Assembly: GCA_020726505.1 (NCBI GenBank)
Contig: JAHLEZ010000011.1
Coordinates: forward strand, 2,542,001-2,606,000
Source of the DNA: Leptodontidium sp. MPI-SDFR-AT-0119
Taxonomy: Eukaryota; Ascomycota; Leotiomycetes; Helotiales; Leptodontidiaceae
Reading direction: 5' to 3'
DNA: 64,000 nucleotides
The stretch's first letter is position 1. Every line of letters begins with the position of its first letter. Made by a program: the position numbers and the translations under genes. A model generated the notes under the pieces. The model saw only the letters and a list, made by a program, of their open reading frames with translations. It ran no database searches and was not told where the DNA came from. Positions 1-12,765 of the stretch are shown here, one piece after another.

Positions 1-3000
1 AGACTTCACACTAGTAATCGTCTTTAAGGCTATCGTTTGACTTCTCGTTATTAGCAGTTCTAAGAGGTTAGTTACTTCAAGAGTCATACAACTGACTTCA
101 GCCCCCGTGTCGAGTGTAGCCCTGACATCGCTGACTTTAGAGCGGCTAAGTATCGTAACTATTACCTTCGGCGCTGGCGAGTAGAACGAGTTGCCTATTT
201 CTGTGGAGCCGCTTATAGCCTCTATCCTAACATACAAGCTAGTGTTTCTTGCTAGTCGAGCACTTCGCCGCATCGTTTTAGGTGACGTAGAAGGCACTAA
301 GCGAAGAAGTTCCAGCACTAAGTCTCTATACACTAATAGCATGCTGAGGAGGAGTACTAGGACCGGCCTAAACAATGGGATAGCGCTAAGTAGTAGCTAT
401 ACTACTGACTTCTTAATTATCGACTCTTGTGTTACAGAGACACTGTTCTAGAACTACCGCTAATAGGCCTGAAATTTCAAAGCAAGGAGATTCCTGGGGA
501 CCTTGGGGTGTGCTTGGACCCTCCTTTTCTATTCTGTTCTCCCTGGGAGCTAACTAGGGACCTTCTTTGTTCTGATGTTGTCTCGCTTTATTAAGGGGTA
601 CTCGTCTAATTGATCCGCGTATAGCGTAGGCTTTAGGAAAGTATATGAAGAATCAGGTAATAGTCTCTGTGATATAATAACCTCTTCCCTATTAAGGCTG
701 TAGTTGTCTTTAAAGGTAATGGCTTTAACGTTAGTAACATGCTCCCTCTGTATCTGTCGATCAATTGCACCGCCGGGCGTTCGGGAAGCTCTAGGAGGGT
801 CAATGAGTACTATTATTTCCCCTAGCGTAAGGTTGCCAGGCAATTCTTGCAAAGACAGTAGCTTGTCGAGGACCTTGTCGAGCCTATAGCCGTTTCGGTC
901 TAGTGCTTTTTGTATACGGGGGTTCCGAGAAGACGTTGATCGCGTGATAGGTCTAGGGATTCCAGAGGGGACTACAGTTGGTTCAGGCTTCGCGGTGCGC
1001 CTCTTCGCCGAAGAGTTGGTTGTAGTATTCTGAGCTGATGCCCTAGATGCGGTTAGCATAATAGGTTTAGAGACTATGTCGGAGATCTTAGACTTGTTCC
1101 TGGCTAGGATCTGCTGAGGGGTCTTCCTTGCTTCTTTAGGACTGTCTATATCTATGACTTTAGTGAATTGCATAGCGTCTCTAACATCTAGAGGAACCTT
1201 CGGTTTATTATATGAGGCCTGAGCTTTGATTTTGTCTTGTAACTTGTTGGATCCCTTGTATAGCTTAAATGCTGGGGCCTTCTTTCGGGCTCTGGTCTCG
1301 ATGGGGGCAACTATTGCCTCGGAATCAGAGCTGTCCTTCGTATTAGACAAGAGAGCTTAGACTTGGACGATTTGCTCTTCGGAACAGTCCTACTACTGTA
1401 AGATAATAGACTCGCCGGCGTCGATGGGCTCATCGATGAATTCGATGCAATTAATTGCAGAAGTTGCTCCTTTCTCTCTTGTAAGCGCCGCTTCTAACTG
1501 CGATGCTAGTAACTCTTTGACCGCCTGTGCTCTGCGTTCGGGATCAGGAGAGTATTAGCTGTTCAACACACGAGAGAGGATATACTCTCGTCTAGGTCTC
1601 CCATCAGTAGGAAACTGTACGGGGTACGACTTTTTCCCTTCTTCCTAATGTCTTATATAAATGTAGCCATTATCCTCTGCTTTATGAATTACCCTAAGAC
1701 CTATGAACTTCTTGTAATCAAAACATTGATTTATGAACTCATGTCGTGCTTGAGGTCTCATCTCGGGCTCTTAACGATTCATACACTACCGGCACTTATA
1801 ATCATCTCTTGCCTTCTTGTTGTAGGCAATAGAGTTAGGATAGCTAGTCCCATAGCTAACGCTAGCCACCTCTTGAGCCTCTTCAGTGAATCGCAAGATG
1901 TTTATCTCGGCCGTGTATCTGGCGTTCGTGGCTCTCTTAACTACTGCCGCAAGGATCTTCATGTGCCCTAGACTGTTGTAAACGTTCTCTAGGTCTCTGT
2001 CTGTAGTACTCTCGGGGTCTCTGGCGATCTTTTGTAAAGTTGGAAGAAACACAGGGTCTAAGTTGGCTATAGCTTCTTTGTCTTGTCTCTTAAAGGCCTT
2101 ACGAATCTCTTCACCTAGGGCGTTATCTCTATAGCCCAGGAAATTCGGGTACTGTGATAGTGGTGCTCGGGTCGACTGGCCCTGTGTAGCCATAGACGCA
2201 GGCTGAACCCTCTCCTCCCGGTGATCAGACGTCTTAGCGAAGATATTAGGCCGACTTACCTACATCCATCGGTGGTTTGTAATGCCCTGCTCCTCTACAA
2301 TGGCATACAAGTCTCGTTCCGAATTGAGCTGGGCTTCAATAGCGCTGTAAATGTCGTCGAACGCATCCGTCTTGAGGTCTTTTAACGACTCTCTATTCTT
2401 AGAGGCAGCTTGTATGGCCTTATTCCGAAGGCTTCGGGGGAGTACAAGTATGAATCGAGTCGACGCTTGCTTTTTAGTGAGATTGCCTCGGTCGACGCAG
2501 TTTAGGGCTACCTCTCTAAAGGCCCTAAGGAACTTCCGGCATTAATCTAGGGAAGGTTGGCCGTCAATTTGAGCATCTTTGAAATCTTGCTCTAGTAGGT
2601 CTAAGTAAGTATTCGTATATAAACGATACTTACTGTCGTCGGCCTAATAGTCTTACTTCACTTCCCTCTTGAGGCTAGCGTATGTTCCGGTTTTGAAGCT
2701 AGGGAGCTTCCGAATGTTCCACGCTTAAGAAGGGGTTATATAGTCGACTACTTATTCCTTCTTCTCCCGGTCGTTAGTAACTATGTAACTTGCGAAGTAT
2801 CTATTAAGGGTCCGGAAGTAGGTGCTGACGTCGATGCCGTTGAAAATGGGAGTATTCGGGGATCCAGGGATTAGCATCGGCTGACTAACGTGGACCTTGA
2901 TATTCTTGAGATTATTCGCGGTGATAGCCGGGGTCGAGTTAGGGGCGGCAGGTTCAACGGTGTCAATAGAGGGAGCTGAGTTACTAGGTCCGGTATCACT

Positions 3001-3231
3001 GGACCCCTTCCCTTTGCCTTTCCCTTTCCCCTTCTTGCTGTCTAGTAAGCTCTGGAAAGTGTTGTTGTCATGAGGGGTAGAACCCCTATTAGAGGTCCCT
3101 GAATCATGGGAAGCGCTAGGCCTAACGCCTGCAATTGTCCCAAAGTTGCTTTTAGTGGCAGGTCCCGGGGTGTCGGTAAAGGGAGCCCCCTTCTGATTAT
3201 TGGCGTTGTTTGGTCTACCGTAGCCGGACAT
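1..3231 (-). mobile_element. Ty3-type LTR retrotransposon remnant A: gag and start of protease, pol beyond left edge
   Basis: Read on the minus strand from an ATG at 3231, one frame carries a gag-like protein through several in-frame stops: a low-complexity N-terminus with a Gly-Lys repeat (around 3003-3042), then a capsid-like region. The open pieces are 3231-2752, 2193-1786 and 1350-550. Further on, in the same orientation, the retropepsin active-site motif D-T-G-A-E is encoded at 97-111. The stops look like TAG or TAA in place of Trp (TGG) or Gln (CAA), which is the RIP pattern. Gag, then protease, reading leftwards means reverse transcriptase and integrase should lie left of the window. 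Element A is less decayed than its neighbour B, with open pieces up to 266 codons. That it is a Ty3-type gag-PR is well supported by order and motif; the exact family and the LTR ends are not visible to me. Confidence 0.75.
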
Positions 3232-4439
3232 TATCGGTGAGTTGAATGTGATTTGAGGTTTCGAAAGAATGTGTGTGGTCGTTTGATCGAAAGTAATAAA
3301 AGTAACAAAAGATTTAGTGTATATAAGTGTTGTATTGTTGTGTAAAGAAAGTAAAGAAACGTCCCCCTGGAAACAAGAATTCAGGGCCTCGCCTCTTTAA
3401 GCGAAGGGCTAAACGATAGGCTCTTCTAGCGAGGTCTTAGCCTGTGCCCCAGGCCCCATACGCCGAAATTATAGAGGGTTTAAATCAATAAATAGGGGGT
3501 AGATGGAAATTAAATAACGCTGAAAAGATAACTGAGGCCTGGTTCTAGACTAGCTTAGAACACACTTCCGCCGAATCTCTAGGTAAGACTTCGGCTTTTA
3601 GCTGACGAACTAAAGAGCACGACCTATAATACTTTAGCTAATTTCTTACATAGTAATCTCGGTACCTCATAATATCAGGCTTTGGCGGTCTAATGCTATG
3701 GGGCCTCGTATTACTGTGGGAAGTATTGTGAAATAGTAGAGTACAAGTCTTTGGAATGGCGGGCATAGAGCCTCGAGCTGAGAGAGAAGAGATTTTCTAG
3801 TACTCTAGGTGTCCCCACGTATTGTGAAAGTTCACTTGCTTCCCTCGTGTCTCTCTGCTCTCTCTGTCGTATACTTGTGCCTCTATATCTGCTGTTTTTG
3901 CTTTCGAAGGCTGAGGAGTTACTAATTAAATAGGTCCCTCAGTTTAAGTAGTTGTCGTTTCTTGATTCTCCCTAAACGCTTGTGATTAGCATAAAGGGCC
4001 CTTTCCGTATAACTTACTTAGTTCTATTTCCTCGTACTGAACTCACTCCCTGCGTAGGTCACTAAAAATATGTGGGTGGGATAAAGCCCAATAAACTACA
4101 CAATAAGAGAGGTAGTATGTAGTGAGGTACGGGAGAGACTCTGAGTGTAGGAAATCGCGGATCGATCAAATCTAAAGATAATACATATCTGAAGAGTATA
4201 AAAAGTCGAGGGAGGGGAGGAGAAAAAAGTGTATTAGATAATATCTATGAAAAGTTCTTGGTTGTTGAGTTGTTTTCAAGTGATGAACCCTTTTATGTGG
4301 AAAGAGCCTATCCGGTCAGGTGACAAAGGAGCTACCAGAGCCTTCCCCACCACAATACTAGTTTAAGTCAACGTCTTAATTAAGTTAAGTAACATAGTAA
4401 GATAAAGTCTTGCTCTTTTTACGGCAAGTAAACACTTCT
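3232..4439. other. Non-coding gap between two retrotransposon remnants; possible LTR/leader of element A
   Basis: No open frame is supported. The stretch lies directly upstream (minus strand) of the gag start of element A, where a leader and 5' LTR would be expected, and it is less TA-saturated than the DNA to its right. I could not find matching LTR copies or a convincing primer-binding site by eye, so LTR borders are left open. Confidence 0.4.
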
Positions 4440-7400
4440 TCTAGTTCTTACTTATCGTCGCCTATAATGTTAATTAGCGGGGGGGTATCTTACACTTAGC
4501 CTAGTAAGGAGTCGTTGGGGTCTCGGCGTAGCTTATTAGCCGGAAAGACGTTATAGACCTTTATACTCGCTAATAATTCTAGGCGGTACGAGTGTCTTAC
4601 CTTCTCGAGTACTCTAAATAGTCCGTTAGTAGGTATATCTAACTTCTTAAATAAATAAAGTATCTTGAAGTAGCGTATGTTAAGCTAGACTAAGCTTTCT
4701 TTATTAAAGTCGACATCGCGGCGAGAGGCGTTATAAGACCTGGCTATCTTAGCTTAGGCTATAGTAAGGTTCGACTGAGTTATGTCTTAAGCTTTCTTAT
4801 AGCGTTAAGTATAGTTAATGGCTTATTAAGTGTTTAACTTATTAGCGGGGGTAACTGAGTCTAATAAGTTAATTTTCTAGTCTTAATCTGTGCGTAGTAC
4901 GTATTTATAGACTACCTTAAATAGAGAGAGTCCCCCTAGGGAATCGTGTAAGAGGGACATTTAAGCGTAGTCTATGATAAGGAGGTACTCTAACTAGTCG
5001 TCTTAGTAGTACGTAATAAAAGGTTAGAGTTGTTTTTATAAGTATTAGTTATATACTTTAGTCTAGCCGTCTGTCTATAAGTAGTTAGTAGCGGACAGCT
5101 GTCTCTTAGTTCTGAGGATCTTACTAAGGGCGGTCTAAAACTTAAAGACAAACTAAAGGCCTCTATTAGAAGTAATAGTTAAGGGAGTACTAAAGTAATA
5201 ATATATATAATATATATATATAATAGCTAGCTTCTAAACATCTGTCGTCTTTTAGTAAGGGATACTAATAGCTTGTTTACTAAATCTATTAATAAAGACG
5301 AGGACGTTGTCGAATCTATACTTGTCTTTAATAAAGGAGTAATAGTTCACGGTAATATATTCTTATAGTCTAGACGGAATAAGGAGAGGATAAAGGAATC
5401 CGGGCTTTTTATTCCGAGGAACTTAAATTCGTTAGTATATATAATAATTACGGTAGTATTACTAAACTATAAACGTGATTTTATGCCACTAATACTAAGA
5501 AGAGAGTAATTAGATCGTCTTCTTAATACTAAGGTGTGCTGTAGTGACTCGATTATAGACCTCTCGTATAAGGAGGGTTCAAAGGTAATTAACATCAGGG
5601 ACTAAGAGGCGGCCGTCGTGGAGTAAGAGGTCACCCTCTAGGCTGAGTTTACTTAGAGAGTTTAATATAGCTTATTTATATAGAGCCTATAAGGAAGGAG
5701 TAGTGCGATTAACTTATAGGATTTACTATACGACAGAGAATGTTAGTGTGAGGGCAACGAGCTTAACGTCGGCTACTAGCGCGTTAGCGTCGTCAGGCGG
5801 CCGTAACTTTATAAATAATAAGTTAAAGTTAACTTAGTCTTAGTATAAGAGTTATTAAAGGCGTTAAGTCTTCTTCGTAGAGTTTTATTAATTTAACTCG
5901 TTTAGTTTATAAGAGAGTACATCTACTAAGGGGTTATAGATTCTAGGGCGGTACGTGATTATGAAATTGTAGTCTACTAAAAGCTTTACTTATCGTACTT
6001 ATTTAGTATTTAATTACTTAGAAGTCATAAAGTATTCTAAGGCCTTGTGGTTTATTACGACACGGACTTAGTAGGGGGCTCTTACTAACTTAGCACGCTA
6101 GTAACTAAAGGATCTAATAATAGCTAATATCTCTTTGTCGTGTACTACGTAATTGAGCTTAATAAGTAATATCGTCTTTAAAAAGAAAGTAACGGGGAAT
6201 TAGTCGTCGCCGTGTTATTAAGAAAGGACTCCGGCCATAATATTATTACTAACATCCGTCTCTAGGAAGTAAGGTAAGTCCTATTAGTAGTGTCTTAAGA
6301 GAGGCGCGGACGTAAGAGTATATTTTAGGAAGTCGAAGGCGTCTTTATACTTTATAATAAAGTAGAAGGGAACGTTATTTTTAGTTAATTAAATAAGAGG
6401 TTTCGTTATAATATTATAGTCGCGGATAAATCTCCGGTAGAAGTTATAAAAACCTAGGAAGGACTATATACCTTTAATAGAGTTAAAGTAAGTCTACTTA
6501 TAAACGATAAAGACTTTCTTAAGATTAACTTTTAGGCTAAAAGTTAATATAATAAAGCTTAAGTACTTAGTTTATATTACTCTAAACTTATACTTCTTTA
6601 GGTCGGCCTATAGCCTAGCGTCGTTAAGACGTTAAAGTACCTTTTTAATATAAAATTAATATTATAAGGGGTCCTTAAAGTATATAAGAATGTTGTCTAA
6701 GTACGTTATATAAAAATCGTTAAGGTAATCGAAGAGAATATCGTTTATGTAATACTAATAGGTGATAGGGCTATTAGTTAAGTTAAATAAAAGAATTTTG
6801 TACTTATATACGCCGTATCTCGTGCGGAAAGTAATATACTCCTTTAATACTAAGTCTATTTAGATTCAGTGGAAAGCTTAACAAATATCTAATTTAGTGA
6901 AAATGCGAGCGTTAATTATGTGGGCTAGGGTCTTATTAATTAGAGGTAGGGGGTATTAGTCTTTCCGAGTGAGGGAATTAGTACTCGGAAATTAATATAT
7001 AACCGTAGGGAGTTATTTAGCTTCTTAACGAAGAGAATAGGGGCCGCGAATAGTACTTAAGACGGCTTAATAAATCCTTTATCTAAGTTATTTGTGATAT
7101 ATTCTTTAATAGCCTTAAGTTCTTTAGTTAATATCTTATATAATAGCGAATACTTAAGTACTTTCTCGCCCTCTCCTTTTAGTTTAATTTTGTAATTATA
7201 CGAGCGATAAGGAGGGAGAATATCACTTTTTACTTTAGAAAATACGTGAGTCTAATTAACGTATTCTAAGGGAATTATTAACTTAGTGTTTAGCTCTTAA
7301 ATAGAGAGTACAAACTATATAACTAACTGGCGACAGTGAGTGAATTCGACAATTAGGGCTAATATAGTAGCGGCTTTCTCTCGCTCTTAGCTTCTTTAAT

Positions 7401-8120
7401 TAATTAGAGTATTAATTTCTTAAAGAGTCACTACGAATATCTCATCTTTAGACTTCCGTTTAATTAATATATAAAACGCCGCTACGCTAATTAAGAAGAT
7501 CTTAACGACTAGACGTCGACGAACTTTCTTACGTCGCTTTATAATTAGTAATTTATTTCGTAATTAAAGAAAAGAAATTAGGGAAGGAAGAGCTTTTATA
7601 GTTAAGTCGTGTATAAAAGAGAGTTATATTTATATATTCTAAAGTGAATTAGCGTAGTCTTTAGTATATATTCTACGCGTGAAAGGAGCGAATTAAGGGG
7701 AGTTAGTTTAGTCTTAAGGGTATAAAAGCTTAGCAGTTTTACTTTTTAGCTTAATAACTTCTATTCGGACTAGTTTAGTTAAGATATATATATAGTCTAG
7801 TCGTAGGAGCGGTTATATATATTAACTAGGCTAGTTATTTAATATACTTCTTAGCTAAAGTAAGGAACCGTTAGTAACGGAGTACACGCGCTCTTTAGGC
7901 TTTATTATATATCGTACTTATTAATACGCGAGCTTTATAATATATAAAAGATTAACAATAAAGGTAAGTTTAATAGTAGTACTAATATCAGGGATTAGTT
8001 AAGGGCGATACTATATACTTAAAAGGCGTGGACCTAAGTATTTCTAACTTTCAGAGATTAATATAGAATTTATTATTAACGTAACTTCTTTAATTAAAAT
8101 AGCGGCGCGGCTACTTTTAG
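4440..8120 (-). mobile_element. Ty3-type retrotransposon remnant B: RIP-destroyed pol (reverse transcriptase to integrase)
   Basis: No long frame survives, but translating the minus strand through the stops reveals a clear pol. Reverse transcriptase blocks include G-F-I-K-P-S (about 7060-7077), L-F-V-K-K (7021-7035), F-R-T-R-Y-G (about 6810-6830), L-T-N-S-P (about 6780) and the catalytic box Y-L-D-N (6692-6703; Y-L-D-D in active elements). Integrase appears further along at about 5130-4960, with a degraded form of the T-x-Y-H-P-Q-T-D-G-Q-T-E block followed by the Q/R-D-D-W region. The changes are those expected of C-to-T on either strand: Gln to stop, Trp to stop, Asp to Asn. The order RT then integrase identifies the Ty3/mdg4 type. 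The copy is dead. End points are approximate. Confidence 0.8.
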
Positions 8121-11100
8121 AGGCTACTATATATTTCGAAACGAAGTATTTATTAGAAGGTGTAATAGGAAAAGAAAGTAAGGAATATATAAAGGGTTTT
8201 ATATTTAAAACAAGAAAGAAAGAAGAAGTAGACGAAGTATTAAGTGTTAAAAAGACAGGGGGGTGAATTTCCTTTATTAGCGCCGTGGGCTCGATTCTAG
8301 GGGGGTATAAATTCTCGACTTTATACTTTTAATACGACTATAGCGGATTTCCTTAATCTTTCTTTCTATGACTTATAGTGGTTCTGTGGTTAGAGATTAA
8401 CTATAAGTATAGGCTTAATAACTGTGTATCCGTAGAATTGACATCTTCGGCATCTGACATAATTCAATTATACTACGCGGGATATTAAGTTTAGTTTTTT
8501 ATTAATATAATCGCTAGTTTTCTAGACTTGACAACAGTCGAGGAGTTAATAATAATAGGTTCTAGGGTTATTAAAGAAGTGAAGGAGTTATTGACGTATA
8601 TTCCGTCTTTTTAATTTAATCGTAGAATAGAATATGTCACGGAATCGGCATATGTCACGGAATCGGGATTATTAGTAAGGCAAGACACACGTCCGTCTTA
8701 TATGGCTCAGTGATATCAAGGGAGAGCGGTGGGGGTGTACTCTATGGTGTCTATTATATTTATGCCTAGTGTAAGGTCTAAAGGTAGTGAATTGATTATC
8801 GAAGTCGACTCGGGAATTTGGGGATCACGGCGGCTTTAAAATTCACGTAACTTGGCGTCTCTACGCTCGGCGTCGCGCTAGTGGCGTTAGTGAATCTTAT
8901 GTACACGTAAGTCTCGGACTTTAATCGGTTTGCCGTAATTTACTATTAAGGGGTAGTTCGATGGCTAGATAAGTCGTCGTTTGGCGGCATCTAAGAGCAC
9001 TTTGTGATACTCTAACTATAATCTTCTAATAATTACTTTATAGTTTCCTAAGTAAGTGATTAAGAAGGGAGTAAATAACTATAGACGCTTGTCGATTATT
9101 AAATTCAATATAGTATAGTAGCTAATAGTCTTACTAGTTCGATTATTAAATCCTTTAATAGGGACAAGTAAAGGTAATAAGTGAATTAAAGGTTTTAAGA
9201 AGAAAGAAAGAGACTTTAAAAGAGAGTGATTAATAAAATAATAACTATTAACTCTAGAATTAAGAAGTGTAGGTAATTTATACGTAAGTCCGTTCTTAGA
9301 GAGAGCGATACAAGTAGTAAGTACTAGTCTATTAAAAAGCTTTATAAGGTTAAGATGTCGTATATCTCGTATTATACTTAAGAAGGAGCCTTTTCTTAAG
9401 TTACGTCTTTTACTTATAAAGTAAGTTCCTTTATTAGTAAGTTATTGTCGTCTATAGCTTAACTATTAGATATAAGACTACTGTCGTTAGCGCCTACCTC
9501 TATTTCGTTAATATAAGAGGTATAACTACGACTAAGGGGCCGTTAAGTGAAATACCGAGAGGCATTCGCTAGTATTTAGGCACGAGGTGTGTCGGCTCGT
9601 GTAGAAATTTATTGACTTAGGGGTTAGTTAGTCTTTTGTTACTAAGACGAAGAAGTAGTAGAAGCTTAAAGTGACTTTCTCGTAGTCCCTAAGGAGATAT
9701 TAACTTAAGATTAGGGATAAGAATTTATACTTGTCGCTAAGGGGCCAAAGTAACTAGCGTAAATAGTGCTTTCTATAATTTATCCTTAGTCTTTGGCTTA
9801 TACTACTATTATATACTCTTTTAAAGTTCTAGCTCTTTAATACTTATAGAACAGTTACTTGCGTAAGCGGGACGGAAGCTTGTCTTATAAGTCTATTTTA
9901 AGTATTAAGTTATTAGTTACGTCGCCTTAATTAGTAAGAATTCTAAACTATTAGTAAAAGTCTTAAAAGGTTTGTCTTACGGCTTTTATCTTTAACGCGG
10001 AGTAGAAGTTACGTGATATTTATTACTTATAAGAGTTAATTAAGAATTTAACTACTTAGTTAATTAGGTCGAGTGTATCTATAATATTTCCGTCGTCGTT
10101 GAGCGTTAAGGACAAGAAGGAGGGTTCTAGGAACGTGCGAGTTATTCCTTTTATTTATACTAATAGCTAGTCCTTTTAGTAGTCGTCGTTAATAAAGTAT
10201 TAGTCGTACCGGCGTAAGGCGTTCTAGACCTGGACTTCCTATAGACGTGGACTATAGCTGATACCGTCTAAAAGCTTATTATTTAGGTTAAGGATCTTCT
10301 CGATTCGTGAGGCTGTAAACATCTAGGACATTATAAAGAAAGAGGGGGAACGACGACGTGAAATGCGAGGAAGTCGGTAGCCATTATTACTATCGTCGTC
10401 TAGTAGTCTACTAGGGTCAGGAGTACTTTATGTTTTACCTTTGCCTTTATCTAACTCGGGGGTAGGAGTTTTCTTAATTAAGGGATGAAGGAGTGTGTCC
10501 CCTTCTTAGAAAGTTACAGATCTTAGGGTAAGTTTACGTGGTAGAGGCTCGTCGGTCGTAAGTCGCTGTTATTAAAGAGACAGCTTCAGCCGCTAGTTCT
10601 TTATACGACTCTCCGCAAGTTGCTCTTCTAAAATGCGAAGTCGGCTTTCCCATAGTGTCTCTCTTATATATATCCTTGTAGGCTCTATACTGCTCCTTGG
10701 CGTGTACTAACTCGTTGTTTAGCTAGGGCCGACACTAGGTGTGTTGGCTTTAGGGGTGTTGGCATTGGGAGAGTCGGGCAGGGGGACGGAAGAAGAGGCA
10801 GACGATATATAGGCGTCTACAGTAGATTACTTTACTAAGGGAGGGACGACTTTCGGCTTGACTTGTCGAGTTAGAGGGAGAGGTCCGGCGAAGAGAGGAT
10901 TTCGACTTCGTCGTGTAGAGGCAGAAGTCGGGGAGGAGAATAAGGGTAATAGTGGCGAAGTAAATGTTGACTTCGTTATTAGTAGGGGTTTTGATGTTAC
11001 TATTCGTCAAGTTACAAGGCTTAGTATAGGCCTTTCTTATATTTAAGCTTTTAGGTCGTAACTACTCACAGGAGAATTAGGGGGCAAGGGATATTTACTG

Positions 11101-11560
11101 TCTTCTTAGACGTAGAGAAAAGAGTTGTAAATAATGTGACGCTTGCCTTAGAAAGACGGCAATCACGTGTAACTGACGCCTTACATATTAACACAAGAGA
11201 CATATGACGATACTAAGTATTAACTTAGAATCTACAATTATAGAGGAAAGAAAGTAAGGAAAGAATAAGTCTATATACAAGAGGTTAATATGCCTAGCAC
11301 CATAGTAATCTCGGTACGTCCCGATCAGGCAGTACTAAGTGGAGCCGGTGGAAATGAGGCTCTGGACAGCGACAGTCGTCACAAGGAAACCGACGAGTAG
11401 CGGTCGAACTTCAAGAATTTTGTATTAAAGCAACCCCCCGTAACTTCGTAAGACTTATTTAAAAGAAAATATTAAGCATAGTAGCGCACAATATTGCTAC
11501 AGATCAAATTCTAGGAAGTATGAGTGAGAGTAAGTTTTTTTTTCTTCGTCAGAATCCAAT
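8121..11560. other. RIP-mutated AT-rich DNA, probably the gag/leader end of element B
   Basis: TpA-rich sequence with stops in all frames and no recognisable protein. Its position on the upstream side (minus strand) of the pol relic is where gag and the 5' LTR of element B should be. The open frame at 10,750-11,010 on the minus strand shows no gag motif that I can recognise. Base composition returns to that of the gene regions between about 11,500 and 11,600, which I take as the edge of the transposon block. Confidence 0.5.
8632..8667. repeat. Two tandem 18-bp units (ATATGTCACGGAATCGGN)
   Basis: Copies occupy 8632-8649 and 8650-8667 and differ only at the last base. They sit inside the RIP-mutated block yet keep CpA and TpG dinucleotides, unlike the surrounding sequence. 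Confidence 0.85.
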
Positions 11561-12765
11561 CTAGAAAGTTGGGCCGTAGTATGGACATCGTTGCTGGTAC
11601 AGAGAATCCAGCACAGGCTACAAACTTGGCCATGTCCATTTCAGACGTTTCGAAGTAATCTTCTCCAAGTCAAGGGAGTGTCTTTTTCGCTTCAATAGAC
11701 CAGAGTAATACTTGATTGTCACCTGAAAAGAAAACCCCGCCCAGTTTGAATCCGGATCTTGTTTACATTATGTGGACGCCCGTTTTCAACCGCATGATTT
11801 CCGAGGATACCTCTGAGCTCTTCGAGTGGGCTAGATCCCCCCAGAATCACAAATCCTGGATCTTTTCTAGATTAAATGATTTATGGTTTGCATTGATGGT
11901 TTTTTTAGTTTTTTTTTTAGGGAAAGCTGGTTCCTTTGAAAATAGGAAACCGTAAGCGGAGGAACGTAGAAGCCCATCCCAGGCTTTTTGATTTCCGCGA
12001 GGAAGAGACCGATCAGGTCTACACACTGTACCTTTCTCGAGATAGTATGACGTCCACAATTCCCGTTTCCCTTTTTGCAATAAATTGCATGTGCATACCA
12101 GAACTTCGGAAGGCAAATCGGCAGCTTTCCATGGAGCCATAAAGCACCTGCTTAAGATTTCTTACTTCAAGGGATTCTAAACAAGACTTTCAATATTTCT
12201 CAGAGAATCTACCTGGTCATGCGACGTCTCGGCCGCCGGAGCTACCTGAGTGCATTTGAGAACATTCACGATACTTCCAGCGGGATGGCGCTGGTATTCT
12301 CCGATTGTGGAGAACCTTAAATCAACCCATTTCGAACAACACTTCACGAGAACCCCAGGTTTCAGTTTGCACGGCTGTGCTACAGCATCACCCTACTCCA
12401 GCATCTGATTCCTTGCTACTTTAATCCAAGGTCGACAGAGTTTCCGGGTCAAGGACGGGGGGTTGCAGAGTATCAAAGGTTCGTGTCAATATCCGCTCGG
12501 AAGAGACTTGTCGTGGAAACGGCAACTTGCAGAATGACGAGAACCTGGGATGCACGCTGCCCACGGTACAAATGAATTTCAGGACTGAAACACGAGATAT
12601 TATTGTCGCTGCCTTTTAGTTCAGAGATATTACGATTTCATGCATATAGGCATCCGATTTCCAAAACCAACAAACTTCCGAGGGGTATTATTTGAATCGA
12701 AACCATGTGTACCAGCAACCTAAAACCCATTTTAACCACTGCATCTTTCCTGCACAACTTCACGC
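11561..12765. other. No gene recognised; transition from transposon block to melanin cluster
   Basis: Composition is ordinary here. Short open frames (for example 11,716-11,955 and 11,936-12,142 on the plus strand) overlap others on the opposite strand and show no domain I recognise. The last few hundred bases should contain the 3' untranslated region of the CFEM gene. Confidence 0.5.

Noticed and set aside
5195..5226. AT-dinucleotide run as a possible replication origin
   Set aside because: It lies inside the RIP-mutated pol relic, where TA enrichment is explained by mutation.
11716..12142. Overlapping frames of 68-97 codons on both strands
   Set aside because: No domain, signal peptide or splice-joined extension could be supported, and the block is close to the decayed transposon region.
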